A stretch of 39,304 nucleotides of DNA, taken from contig JAGAFT010000168.1 of assembly GCA_017627975.1 (NCBI GenBank), forward strand, positions 1 to 39,304. Direction: 5' to 3'. This document shows, in pieces, positions 32,235 to 39,219 of this stretch. A program made the position numbers and the translations under genes. Numbering within the stretch: position 1 is the first letter of the stretch; each line of letters begins with the position of its first letter. This DNA is from Oscillospiraceae bacterium (lineage in GTDB: Bacteria > Bacillota_A > Clostridia > Oscillospirales > Oscillospiraceae). The notes under the pieces were generated by a model. That model was given only the letters and a program-made list of their open reading frames with translations. It did no database searches and was not told the origin of the DNA.

Positions 32235-32612
32235 TTAACGGTTTAAGAATGCTTTGATCAATTCAATATCCTTTTTATCCTTATCCCGCCCGAGTTCCTG
32301 CTTCATTTTGATTAATCCCTTAATGGATACGACATGGAAACCACAGACAGTTTCAACGGTATCCATTAGCCACTCCTCAAAGATCTCTATGTTTTCTCCG
32401 TATTTGAACCATCTTTTTCCGTCGTCCGTTTGCCGAAATAAGCAGCCGTCCGCTTCCAGAAGATCAGCCAATCGTTTACTGCATCCCAGATCAATGTCAG
32501 TGGTTTGCTCACGAATACCATATAGAGCCATGGCTCCGCCTGTAATGACCCAATACTCATTTCGATCATAAGGAAATTCAGATAAGCAGCGTAAGATTTC
32601 CTTCTTGTCCAT
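32235..32612 (-). CDS. Small nucleotidyltransferase-like protein
   Basis: A 125-residue protein. WVITGGAMALYGIREQTTDIDLGCSK (about 20-45) is the nucleotidyltransferase motif: a G-G helix turn, then T-x-D-I-D-L with the catalytic aspartates. This resembles MNT/AbiEii-type or aminoglycoside-adenylyltransferase-like folds. The rest (VVSIKGLIKMKQELGRDKDKKDI) fits the family's C-terminal helix. The start at 32612 has a GAGG site. It sits between fragments of two tail genes, like a phage cargo gene. It may be an abortive-infection, toxin or RNA-modifying enzyme; a HEPN partner is not seen. Confidence 0.7.
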   Translation of the reverse strand: MDKKEILRCLSEFPYDRNEYWVITGGAMALYGIREQTTDIDLGCSKRLADLLEADGCLFRQTDDGKRWFKYGENIEIFEEWLMDTVETVCGFHVVSIKGLIKMKQELGRDKDKKDIELIKAFLNR

Positions 32613-32682
32613 ATTGAATCCTCGCAAATCCCGAGTTGTCGAGATGGAGTATAGCACAGAATTTGCTTTTTCGGAAGATGCT

Positions 32683-32934
32683 TTATAGCCGCCCCTCCCT
32701 GTAAATAAAGGTCACATTGCCTTCGCTCGTAACAGAGACGGTATTATTCCCATGCTGCAGTTCCAGCTCCGGAATCTCCCACGTGCCCGCGCTGACGGTC
32801 TTTTGGAAGGACTCCCCGTCAATCGCCCAGCGCAGCGTAGTCTCGGCGGTGACCGTGACGACTGGCACAACGGGCATATAGTCGTTGGATAGGATCACGG
32901 TCCCGCCGCTGATGTTCACGACCGTTTCCTCCAC
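32683..32934 (-). pseudogene. C-terminal fragment of a phage distal tail protein
   Basis: About 83 recognisable residues (VVNISGGTVILSNDYMPVVP to VSVTSEGNVTFIYREGRL) resemble the receptor-side C-terminal domain of siphophage distal tail proteins. The frame stays open without a start codon up to 33051, where a stop occurs, so the 5' part of the gene has been lost or replaced. Confidence 0.55.
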
Positions 32935-33158
32935 ATGGTAGAGAAAGGCATGTTTAATGCGTGCGGTTCGTGGAGGGAAGACTTGGAGTTCGTGCAGAGT
33001 AATTTCGGCGATATGCGCAGGCAGAAAGACTTTTATGGAACAAAAGTGAGCTCAGGGGGTTCAACAAGTCAAAAGAAAACCAGCAAGCCTTCAAATAGGC
33101 CAGCTACTGGGCCATCGAAAACCTACAGTCCACCCAAAGAGACACCTGCTAAACAACT

Positions 33159-33350
33159 ATGCCTCAGAAGCCACGCAGTACCCACGCTCAGCCTGATCCG
33201 AGAATGACGCTTCTAAAAAAGCGGGCTCAGCTTCTTTCAGAACTAGACTCGGCGACTGGTCCGTTCAACATATTCAAAAGAATGCGGCTAAAACGAGAAA
33301 TCCGAGAGGTCGAAGACAAACTGAACGAAACGCCGAATTATGTAAACTAA
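33159..33350 (+). CDS. Hypothetical small charged protein
   Basis: A 63-residue frame, mostly a charged helix (MTLLKKRAQLLSELDSATGP, then FNIFKRMRLKREIREVEDK). There is no clear ribosome site. A plus-strand frame upstream (32935-33207) has a Ser/Thr/Lys/Pro-rich segment and may be part of the same decayed gene after a frameshift. I do not recognise a family. Confidence 0.3.
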   Translation: MPQKPRSTHAQPDPRMTLLKKRAQLLSELDSATGPFNIFKRMRLKREIREVEDKLNETPNYVN

Positions 33351-33401
33351 ACGAACGAAAACCCGGCAAAGTGAACGAAAACCCCCTGAAAGTGAACGAA
33401 A
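33322..33401 (+). repeat. Iteron-like TGAACGAAA repeats
   Basis: Copies of T/C-GAACGAAA begin at 33322, 33352, 33372 and 33393, the last three spaced 20-21 bp, with the fuller unit A-G-T-GAACGAAAACCC. Such spacing places them on one DNA face. They may be plasmid iterons or the multiple end repeats of an IS21-like element; no transposase or Rep gene lies beside them. Confidence 0.45.
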
Positions 33402-33496
33402 CTCTAGGGCGCCGAGGCCGGGAAAAGACCCCGGAAAACGAAAAAACGGCCGCCGGAAAAACCGGACGACCGTGATGCAATCTGCATTTCAAAGCG

Positions 33497-33543
33497 AAAA
33501 ATGCGAGGGAAAAGCAGGATTTCTGCAAATTCCTCGCATTTTT
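33497..33543. terminator. Bidirectional terminator
   Basis: AAAAATGCGAGG pairs with CCTCGCATTTTT around a 23-nt loop that has a smaller GCAG/CTGC stem. A second hairpin (TTAGGACGG with CCGTCCTAA, 33555-33589) follows. Confidence 0.6.
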
Positions 33544-33590
33544 ACATAAAAAGTTTAGGACGGCAATTCTATCAAAATTACCGTCCTAAT

Positions 33591-33728
33591 ATGGCTAAAG
33601 ATTGCTATTTCAACAAAACTACCCGCATCGCTAAATTTCGTGACGCTAAGGTTTTTCTTTTGCGTCTCAACATTATTAAAGCAGTGTCTTTTGACGAGAT
33701 TCGCCGAGCATTCCTATTTCAGAAGTAG
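33591..33728 (+). CDS. Hypothetical 45-residue protein
   Basis: The frame reads MAKDCYFNKTTRIAKFRDAK and ends in DEIRRAFLFQK. It is more AT-rich than neighbouring genes, has no good ribosome site, and overlaps the end of the converging XRE gene by 10 bp. It may be a gene fragment. Confidence 0.25.
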   Translation: MAKDCYFNKTTRIAKFRDAKVFLLRLNIIKAVSFDEIRRAFLFQK

Positions 33729-33925
33729 AATAGCTCTTCAAACTTCTTATCCAGAGCGATGCAGATAATCAGCGCCAACTTGGCGGTAGGGTTGAACTGC
33801 CCAGTTTCGATGGAACTGATGGTATTTCTGGAAACGCCGACCAGTTTTGCCAACTCCGCTTGGGACAGTCCTTTCTCTTTTCTTGCAAGCGCAAGATAAT
33901 TGTGCAGGACAAGTCCGTCTTCCAT
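33719..33925 (-). CDS. XRE-family helix-turn-helix regulator
   Basis: A 68-residue single-domain regulator: ALARKEKGLSQAELAKLVGV, then SRNTISSIETGQFNPTAKLAL, a textbook Cro/C1-type helix-turn-helix. It starts at 33925, where its ATG overlaps the stop of the membrane-protein gene (TAATG). The pair has one strong promoter containing a large inverted repeat, which is probably this protein's own operator. Confidence 0.85.
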   Translation of the reverse strand: MEDGLVLHNYLALARKEKGLSQAELAKLVGVSRNTISSIETGQFNPTAKLALIICIALDKKFEELFYF

Positions 33926-34251
33926 TAAAGCACCCCTATTAACTGCAGAATCCATACAACTAACATGGAGAGTGCCAGCACGCCCCATATGATTGTAATG
34001 ATTAGCTCATGTTTCTTCCGCAGGCGCAGATACTTCGTCAGAAACAGCGCAAATGCCATAGAAAACAACGCAAAGTCTGCGCCGCGGTTCACATAGTGTA
34101 ACACAAAGCCGTTGACGGTATCCACAATAATCAGCAGTACCACGCCGAGGATATACGCAGCCCAGGCGCCGTTTCTTTGGGCCTCACGATCCGGCAAATC
34201 CCGCTGCTTTCCCTCGCTCTGCGCTTTTGTCAGGATTTCTTCCCGATTCAT
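33925..34251 (-). CDS. Three-helix membrane protein, partner of the XRE regulator (DUF6442-like)
   Basis: A 108-residue protein. After a polar N-terminus (MNREEILTKAQSEGKQRD) it has three hydrophobic segments: AAYILGVVLLIIVDTVNG, then FALFSMAFALFLTKYL, and IITIIWGVLALSMLVVWILQ. AAGGAGG lies 9 nt before the ATG at 34251. Such small membrane proteins paired with short XRE regulators are common in Firmicutes; the function is not known to me. Confidence 0.7.
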   Translation of the reverse strand: MNREEILTKAQSEGKQRDLPDREAQRNGAWAAYILGVVLLIIVDTVNGFVLHYVNRGADFALFSMAFALFLTKYLRLRKKHELIITIIWGVLALSMLVVWILQLIGVL

Positions 34252-34273
34252 TTTTTCAAACCTCCTTAATGCA

Positions 34274-34323
34274 AAGTATACTTGGCATGTCATTATTATA
34301 GCAATGCCAAGTATACTTGTCAA
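34274..34323 (-). promoter_or_regulatory. Consensus promoter with embedded operator palindrome
   Basis: On the minus strand perfect TTGACA (34318-34323), 17 bp and perfect TATAAT (34295-34300). The arms ATGCCAAGTATACTT (34304-34318) and AAGTATACTTGGCAT (34274-34288) are exact inverted repeats placed on both sides of the -10, and each contains the palindrome AAGTATACTT. Repressor binding would occlude polymerase. Confidence 0.85.
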
Positions 34324-34378
34324 CAGGCTTTGCAAAGTTTTCGTTGCATCTTTTGCTGTGCCATATCGGACAGGGGGT

Positions 34379-36112
34379 TCACATTTCTTTTGCCATTTCC
34401 TCCAAGGCACGATAGTCGATTTTTCCTCGCGGTGTCCGGGGCAGATCATCGCGATACTCGATTTCGTCCGGCACCATATAGCCGGGGAGTTTATCCTGGC
34501 AAAGCCGAAGGAGTTCATTGGTCAAGGCATTATCTTTTATCACGCCCGCTTTTGTCACAACAAAGGCTTTGGGATAGTTGATGCGTTCTTCGTCTGGAAT
34601 TCCGATCACGCAGCAGAGTTCGACCGCTGGATGCTGGTTCAATACTGCCTCGATCCGATCGGGGAACATCTTGGTTACATTGCCGTCGGCTCCCTTTGTC
34701 ATAACAAGCCGCTTAATTCTTCCTGTCACAAAAATAGCTCCGTCCTCATTGATATAGCCCAGATCTCCAGTGTGCAGCCAATGACGTCCATCCTTGTGAG
34801 TTTTGACAATCGCATCTGTTGCAGTCTGGTTTTTATAATAACCCAACATGAGCGACGGGCCAGTCATGCAGATTTCTCCTTGCTGGTTGTAGGTCACTTC
34901 CTGATATGTCTCAGGATCCACAATCTTGCAAACAATTTTGACCAAGGGGATTCCTGAGCTTTCCGGCAAGTTTATTTCTTCATAGGTCACGGTAGCCGCG
35001 CTGACCATTTCTGTGGAACCCAACCCTTTCGCCAATGGGTACTGTGCCCCACGGGATTTGAGCAGCTTATTGATGGCCTGTTCAGTATCTGCCCCCATTT
35101 TATCTCCACCATAGTAAATATGCTTCAGACAAGATAAATCCATTGTTGCCAGTCTCTCGTTATGCAGCAAGGGCTCATAATACGCAGGGATGGAAGCCAT
35201 CAAGTGATTGGGCCTGTATGTTTTGATATATTGGTCAAACTTCTCCGGCCGATAATCTGGAATAAGAACAAGTTGAAAACCAAATGCCAGCGGTGCCAGC
35301 ATACCATCAACAAGACTGTAATTCACAAAGGGCGGCAACACGGCCATGTTGATTTCCTGCCTGTCGTATTCCAATTCACATGCTATCTGCCAAATGACAG
35401 AATTGATACTATAATCCGAACACATCACGCCCTTCGGTTCACCCGTAGTCCCGCCGGTGTGGGAAATCAGCGCCATAGCGTGAGGATCCTTTTGAACCGA
35501 CGGAGCCGCTGTGTTCGAACCTGCGTCCAGAAAGTCCTTCCAGCTTTGATAAACAGAAGGCTTTGGCAGTTTGGCGCGGGGTGTTTTTAAGAAGTACAAC
35601 TGTTTCACTCCAAAGGGCAGCGATTCCCCGGCCGAGGCCACCACCGCCTGCTTCACCTTGGTCTGGCCGATGTTGTCTTTGATGATGTCGAAGGTGCCTT
35701 CAAAGAGGACAGCGACCTCGCTCTGCACTTCATTCAGATAATGTAGGATCTCCTTTTCTCCGGCCAGCGGATGGATCATGTTGGAAACCGCGCCGATCTT
35801 GTTCAGTGCATAAACCACATACAGAGCCTCCGGGATGCTGGGCAGGGCAACCGTGACGATTTCACCCGGTTTCACTCCGAGGGCGGAAAAGGCGGCAGCT
35901 GTGCGGTCGATCTGCCGGAACAGCTCGCCATATTTGATTTTTCTTCCCAGATACAGGATCGCAATATCCTCCGGGTAATCCCGGTTGTTTTCCATCAGAT
36001 ATTCGTAAATGGTGCATTCGGGTAGCGGCGCGTTGATAGCCTCTTCGCTGTAGAATTTCAACCATGGCTTGTCGATGGATGGAAACCCGGTCAGCTTTTT
36101 TTCTTCTGCCAT
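34379..36112 (-). CDS. AMP-dependent acyl-CoA/acid ligase
   Basis: A 577-residue ANL-superfamily enzyme, which activates a carboxylic acid with ATP and transfers it to CoA or another carrier. The ATP loop is SHTGGTTGEPKGVM (about 213-226). KGLGSTEM, the HTGDLGYINEDGAIFVTGR hinge (about 475-495) and the late PRTPRGKIDY with the catalytic Lys are present, so both lobes are complete. The substrate is not clear; the family spans fatty acids, aryl acids and bile acids. It stands alone behind a promoter and an unusual 178-nt leader. The ribosome site GGGGGAAG is strong. It lies between the XRE pair and an IS3 element, so it may be accessory. Confidence 0.85.
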   Translation of the reverse strand: MAEEKKLTGFPSIDKPWLKFYSEEAINAPLPECTIYEYLMENNRDYPEDIAILYLGRKIKYGELFRQIDRTAAAFSALGVKPGEIVTVALPSIPEALYVVYALNKIGAVSNMIHPLAGEKEILHYLNEVQSEVAVLFEGTFDIIKDNIGQTKVKQAVVASAGESLPFGVKQLYFLKTPRAKLPKPSVYQSWKDFLDAGSNTAAPSVQKDPHAMALISHTGGTTGEPKGVMCSDYSINSVIWQIACELEYDRQEINMAVLPPFVNYSLVDGMLAPLAFGFQLVLIPDYRPEKFDQYIKTYRPNHLMASIPAYYEPLLHNERLATMDLSCLKHIYYGGDKMGADTEQAINKLLKSRGAQYPLAKGLGSTEMVSAATVTYEEINLPESSGIPLVKIVCKIVDPETYQEVTYNQQGEICMTGPSLMLGYYKNQTATDAIVKTHKDGRHWLHTGDLGYINEDGAIFVTGRIKRLVMTKGADGNVTKMFPDRIEAVLNQHPAVELCCVIGIPDEERINYPKAFVVTKAGVIKDNALTNELLRLCQDKLPGYMVPDEIEYRDDLPRTPRGKIDYRALEEMAKEM

Positions 36113-36290
36113 TCTCTACTTCCCCCGGTAAATAAAAAGTGCGCAGCCGAAGCCACGCACGAAAAATGCAGAGCTCCGTTTGCTGCCACACAAACCTTTA
36201 CGACCGTAGGGAACGCAAAGATGGAGAATGCATTTTTACCGAGGTAAAAATGATTCCCTAACAGTCGTAAAGTATTCGGTTTGTGTGGCA
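36113..36290 (-). promoter_or_regulatory. Long structured leader with terminator upstream of the ligase, candidate RNA regulator
   Basis: The minus-strand transcript should begin near 36290. Its first 107 nt (36290-36184) fold back on themselves: TGCCACACAAACC with GGTTTGTGTGGCA, CTTTACGAC with GTCGTAAAG, AGGGAA with TTCCCT, and an inner perfect CATTTTTACC/GGTAAAAATG hairpin. A terminator-like hairpin follows (GTGCG, GCTTCGGC core, CGCAC, then TTTTTATTT; 36133-36162), just before the ribosome site. AAAAATGCA inside the first hairpin is complementary to TGCATTTTT just before the terminator, so alternative folds are possible. I cannot assign it to a known class; T-box signatures are absent. Confidence 0.6.
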
Positions 36291-36295
36291 CGATT

Positions 36296-36324
36296 AGTAT
36301 ACCAAACAGGCGGCAGAAAATCAA
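36296..36324 (-). promoter_or_regulatory. Promoter of the acyl-CoA ligase gene
   Basis: On the minus strand TTGATT (36319-36324), 17 bp, TATACT (36296-36301). Confidence 0.65.
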
Positions 36325-36403
36325 TGAAAACCTCAAATTGAACGATTCCCCTCTGTGAGAACGATTTGTCAGGGAGAGGGGTGCCGGGAATACATGAAAA
36401 ATC

Positions 36404-36446
36404 AAAAATGCCGCTGCGGAAATGGCTCCGTAGCGGCTGCTTTTTA
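36404..36446. terminator. Terminator-like hairpin upstream of the IS element
   Basis: CCGCTGCGGA pairs with TCCGTAGCGG, with A-rich and T-rich flanks. A second small hairpin, AAAGCCCT with AGGGCTTT, follows at 36463-36487. No plus-strand gene precedes them now, so they may be leftovers of a lost gene. Confidence 0.5.
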
Positions 36447-36650
36447 TGGCAACGGGCAGCGAAAAAGCCCTGAAATCAAGGGCTTTCGGGCAAAGAGAAA
36501 AGGTACTGTGTTTTGATAGAAAACGGCTTGAAGTGGTAAACTAAAACTGGACACAGAGGGGGTAGAAATCGGACACAGCTTATAGTATTCTGTGCACAGG
36601 ATCATAAGCAGTGGACAGTCCGCCTCACACTGTAGACAGGAGGTTACCAC

Positions 36651-37019
36651 ATGAAGTACACAAAAGAACAACGACTGAACATCGGAAAGCGCATCTATGA
36701 CGGTGAACTCAGTCGCTACGAGGCCGCAGAAGAGTACGGGATCAGCGACCAGACCGCTCGGGACTATATGCGCCTATACCGAGATGTCAACAACTTGCCA
36801 CCAAAATATGTGCGGCAGCATACATATGGAATTGCCAAGGCAAAACCCACGCCTGCCCCCGAAGGGATAGAGGACTATGAGTCCATGACAAAAGAGGAGC
36901 TTATTGACGCCCTTATCATGGCTCGAATCAATGAAGCACGCCTAAAAAAAGGCTATATGGTGGAAGGAGTTGGTGCAGAGAAGAAGGTCATTCGGTTCGT
37001 CAAGAAGAATACCAAGTAA
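36651..37019 (+). CDS. IS3-family transposase OrfA
   Basis: A 122-residue protein with a helix-turn-helix start (YTKEQRLNIGKRIYDGELSR, then EAAEEYGISDQTARDYMRLY) and the conserved end region ESMTKEELIDALIMARINEA. It binds the element's ends. It ends with a TAA two bases before the OrfB ATG. The run CTA-AAA-AAA-G at 36942-36951 allows a -1 shift that continues without a stop into OrfB, giving the OrfAB transposase usual for this family. Confidence 0.85.
   Translation: MKYTKEQRLNIGKRIYDGELSRYEAAEEYGISDQTARDYMRLYRDVNNLPPKYVRQHTYGIAKAKPTPAPEGIEDYESMTKEELIDALIMARINEARLKKGYMVEGVGAEKKVIRFVKKNTK
36944..36950 (+). promoter_or_regulatory. Probable -1 programmed ribosomal frameshift site
   Basis: A run of seven A lies in the OrfA frame as A-AAA-AAA. 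The -1 frame from here is open through 26 codons (KKRLYGGRSWCREE and on to EEYQVI) to the OrfB ATG. Confidence 0.65.
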
Positions 37020-37021
37020 TT

Positions 37022-37876
37022 ATGGAACTTTCCGGAGAGTTCCCGATAAAACTGCTCTGCGAGAAAATCGGCGTACAACGAAGCAGCTTCTATAACTGGA
37101 AGCACAGTGCTATAGACCCACCGAAGCGAACGAGGAGCTTGATTAGGAATATTGCGCTGTTCCAGACGTATCATGAGAAATATCCTTCTCATGGCTATCG
37201 CTGGCTGAACGCCAAGATCAAGCTGGACATGGGCCTTGTCCTATCTGATCCATATGCTTACAAGTGCTGTAAGATTGCCGGGATCAAGAGTGTATCCAAG
37301 CATTATAAATATAAGAAGCCTGGTGATCCGTTTAAGACCTATCCAAATTTGCTGCTGGCAGGCGTCAACATTGACGGCCCTATGCAGTGTGTAGTAAGTG
37401 ACATGACGGCTTTCTACGTGAAAGGGTCCTATTATGAACTGACGCTGTATATGGATCTCTGGAATGATGAACTGGTAGCACATTCTCTCTCAGCCAAGCG
37501 TGGAGACCGCATGACATACATTAACGGGCTGCAGGACGTGATTGAGTTCAAGAAGCAGTTCCCTGATCAGGAACTCATTCTTCATTCTGACCAGGGCTCT
37601 GTCTATGCATCCAAGAGTTATAATGAGCTTCTTCCCATGTACAACATTACCAGATCCATGTCCAGAGCCGGCACGCCTACTGACAATGCTGCTATGGAGT
37701 CCATTAACGGCTGGGTGAAGACAGAATTGTTTACCGACTTCCATATTACGTCCAATGATGATGTATCCAGGCAGGTAGACGATTATATTCGTTTCTTCAA
37801 TGAAGAACGTCCGGCCTATACTCTTGGCTACTTGACTCCCAAACAGTATCGCGAACGCTTCGCCCAGAAGCATTAA
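37022..37876 (+). CDS. IS3-family transposase OrfB (DDE integrase core)
   Basis: A 284-residue catalytic part. An HTH_21 region (ELSGEFPIKLLCEKIGVQRS, SFYNW) is followed by the retroviral-type integrase core with the DDE triad: D in VVSDMTAF, D in LHSDQGSVY, E in NAAMESINGW. The end, FFNEERPAYTLGYLTPKQYR, is the usual IS3 C-terminus. It is full length, with no frameshift or stop. Confidence 0.92.
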   Translation: MELSGEFPIKLLCEKIGVQRSSFYNWKHSAIDPPKRTRSLIRNIALFQTYHEKYPSHGYRWLNAKIKLDMGLVLSDPYAYKCCKIAGIKSVSKHYKYKKPGDPFKTYPNLLLAGVNIDGPMQCVVSDMTAFYVKGSYYELTLYMDLWNDELVAHSLSAKRGDRMTYINGLQDVIEFKKQFPDQELILHSDQGSVYASKSYNELLPMYNITRSMSRAGTPTDNAAMESINGWVKTELFTDFHITSNDDVSRQVDDYIRFFNEERPAYTLGYLTPKQYRERFAQKH

Positions 37877-38163
37877 TGGGTGTTCTTAGATCTGGAGCCA
37901 GAGGCAATATGCCAGCCACCGCGAAGCGGCTTGCCTCTTGGCGGGTTCTGAAAGAAATGCTACAATCGTTTCTCCGGCGGTGCTCCTTGTTGGATGTTCT
38001 TGAGTCTCTCACCGTCGGCACTTGTGTCCAGCATTTCTTTCAGGTTCTGTCAAGAGGTGGCGGATCGCTTGCACAGGTTTTCGCATGCCCTGGCCATAAT
38101 TTCTTTTTCCCATGTCCAATCTTAAGATTTGCGTGTCCAGTTTTTGTTGACAAGTGCAGCTTA

Positions 38164-38239
38164 AGGGGGTGCACCGCCTGTTCGGGGGGGTGCATTCCCT
38201 TTTTGGGGGGTGCAAACGGCAGGGGGTGCAAAGTGAACG
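38164..38239 (+). repeat. Four G-run/TGCA repeats next to the IS element
   Basis: G5-G7 runs at 38165-38169, 38184-38190, 38205-38210 and 38222-38226 are each followed by TGCA, spaced 16-21 bp. The last is followed by GCAAAGTGAACG, a 12-mer also present in the iteron-like block at 33366-33377. The four G runs could also form a G-quadruplex. Confidence 0.6.
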
Positions 38240-38266
38240 GATAGGGGCATCCCGTCAAACTGGAAA

Positions 38267-39010
38267 TTAACTTCCATATGCAGTATTGAAATCTGCTCCG
38301 CCATTGAGCCTATCAAGCAATTCCAATAAACCTTGCTGCCCATGTGATATCATCCATACATCAAGTTCATGCTTAGCGTTCAGGTAACGAAAACGCCTGT
38401 CTTCGGCTTCCCCCGCATAAAACTCTGACGGTGTGTCCATATCCTCAAGGGCAACCGCATTTTTCCCGTTGTCGGTCTGAGTGATCCATTGCGCTTCGCT
38501 GTATTTCTCCCGATAGTCATTCTGCAGAGCAATCCCTTCATCGAACCAAGTCGGAATTCTTTTTTGTGCTTCGGCGGAAAGGCGCGTGTGCAGTTCCGCA
38601 TGAGTGATCTCGTGTGCCAGAATGTCGAGTTCGAGATACTCGTCAGAAATACAGATATAGTACGTTTCGGATGGAAAATAAAGGATGACAGTGCCGTGAT
38701 CTTCGCCAAGCTTCCGCGTCAGCTTATCGTCGTCACAGATGATGAAGATCGTCTCATCCTGAAAGCGCACGTCCCCGAAAAATGTCCTGACACGATCCTT
38801 GGCCTGTTCGATCATCTCAAAAAGCTCTTGCTGGTCCCCTGCATAATTTCTGTTGATGTAAACGTGAGAAGCGATTTCCGTAAATGCAGATCGGTACGGA
38901 ACGGTCGTCAGATAGCCGGACTGGGTAAACTGAAACATAGCCACAACAACCGCTGCGAGTATAAGCAATAATGTGATAACCAGTAAGACTCTCTTTTTCT
39001 TTGCTCTCAT
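38267..39010 (-). CDS. Membrane-anchored HExxH (gluzincin-like) putative metallopeptidase
   Basis: A 247-residue protein with a basic N-terminus and one membrane helix (about 8-26); the rest lies outside the cell. The zinc motif AHEITHAELH (HExxH at 133-137) is followed 21 residues later by WFDEGIAL, whose Glu near 158 would be the third ligand, as in peptidase-MA-like gluzincins. The length agrees with a small complete domain. It starts 25 bp downstream of the zinc-ribbon gene stop and is co-directional with it. Its stop lies 116 bp from the IS element. The target is unknown. Confidence 0.7.
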   Translation of the reverse strand: MRAKKKRVLLVITLLLILAAVVVAMFQFTQSGYLTTVPYRSAFTEIASHVYINRNYAGDQQELFEMIEQAKDRVRTFFGDVRFQDETIFIICDDDKLTRKLGEDHGTVILYFPSETYYICISDEYLELDILAHEITHAELHTRLSAEAQKRIPTWFDEGIALQNDYREKYSEAQWITQTDNGKNAVALEDMDTPSEFYAGEAEDRRFRYLNAKHELDVWMISHGQQGLLELLDRLNGGADFNTAYGS

Positions 39011-39035
39011 ATCTTCATACCCCGCTAAACCGAAT

Positions 39036-39197
39036 CTACATCAGCAAGGTATTGATTACAGCCAAATCGTCATTCTGCTTTCGGATTTCCTTTAATTCCT
39101 CTTCCGTGAATTGTTTTTTTAGTTTTCCCCCGCACACAGGACATTTCTTTTCCGACAGATCACATTTTTCGCCGCAGTCTTTGCAGATCTTATACAT
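39036..39197 (-). CDS. Small zinc-ribbon protein
   Basis: A 53-residue protein: YKICKDCGEKCDLSEKKCPV, then CGGKLKKQ. The paired CxxC and CPVCG motifs are a zinc ribbon, followed by a charged helix. The start is the ATG at 39197, about nine bases after GGGAGG; an ATG two codons earlier is too close to it. It lies between two membrane-protein genes and is probably in one operon with them. The function is unknown. Confidence 0.65.
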   Translation of the reverse strand: MYKICKDCGEKCDLSEKKCPVCGGKLKKQFTEEELKEIRKQNDDLAVINTLLM

Positions 39198-39219
39198 AAA
39201 CATTTACCTCCCGGGGGGG

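Larger units (their letters stand above)
36536..38151 (+). mobile_element. Complete IS3-family insertion sequence
   Basis: The element is about 1.6 kb. The left end GTAAACTAAAACTGGACAC and the right end (inward) GTCAACAAAAACTGGACAC match at 17 of 19 positions. AAGTG occurs directly outside both ends (36531-36535 and 38152-38156) and could be the target duplication; the exact boundary is uncertain by 2 bp. Two transposase frames and a slippery A7 run are intact, so it may be active. The 275 bp between the transposase end and the right terminus contain a 14-bp inverted repeat (37948-37961 with 38030-38043). Confidence 0.85.

Noticed and set aside
36651..37876. Two separate transposase genes of a broken element
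   Set aside because: The two frames with a -1 overlap and slippery A7 run are the normal organisation of IS3 elements, so this is not a sign of decay.
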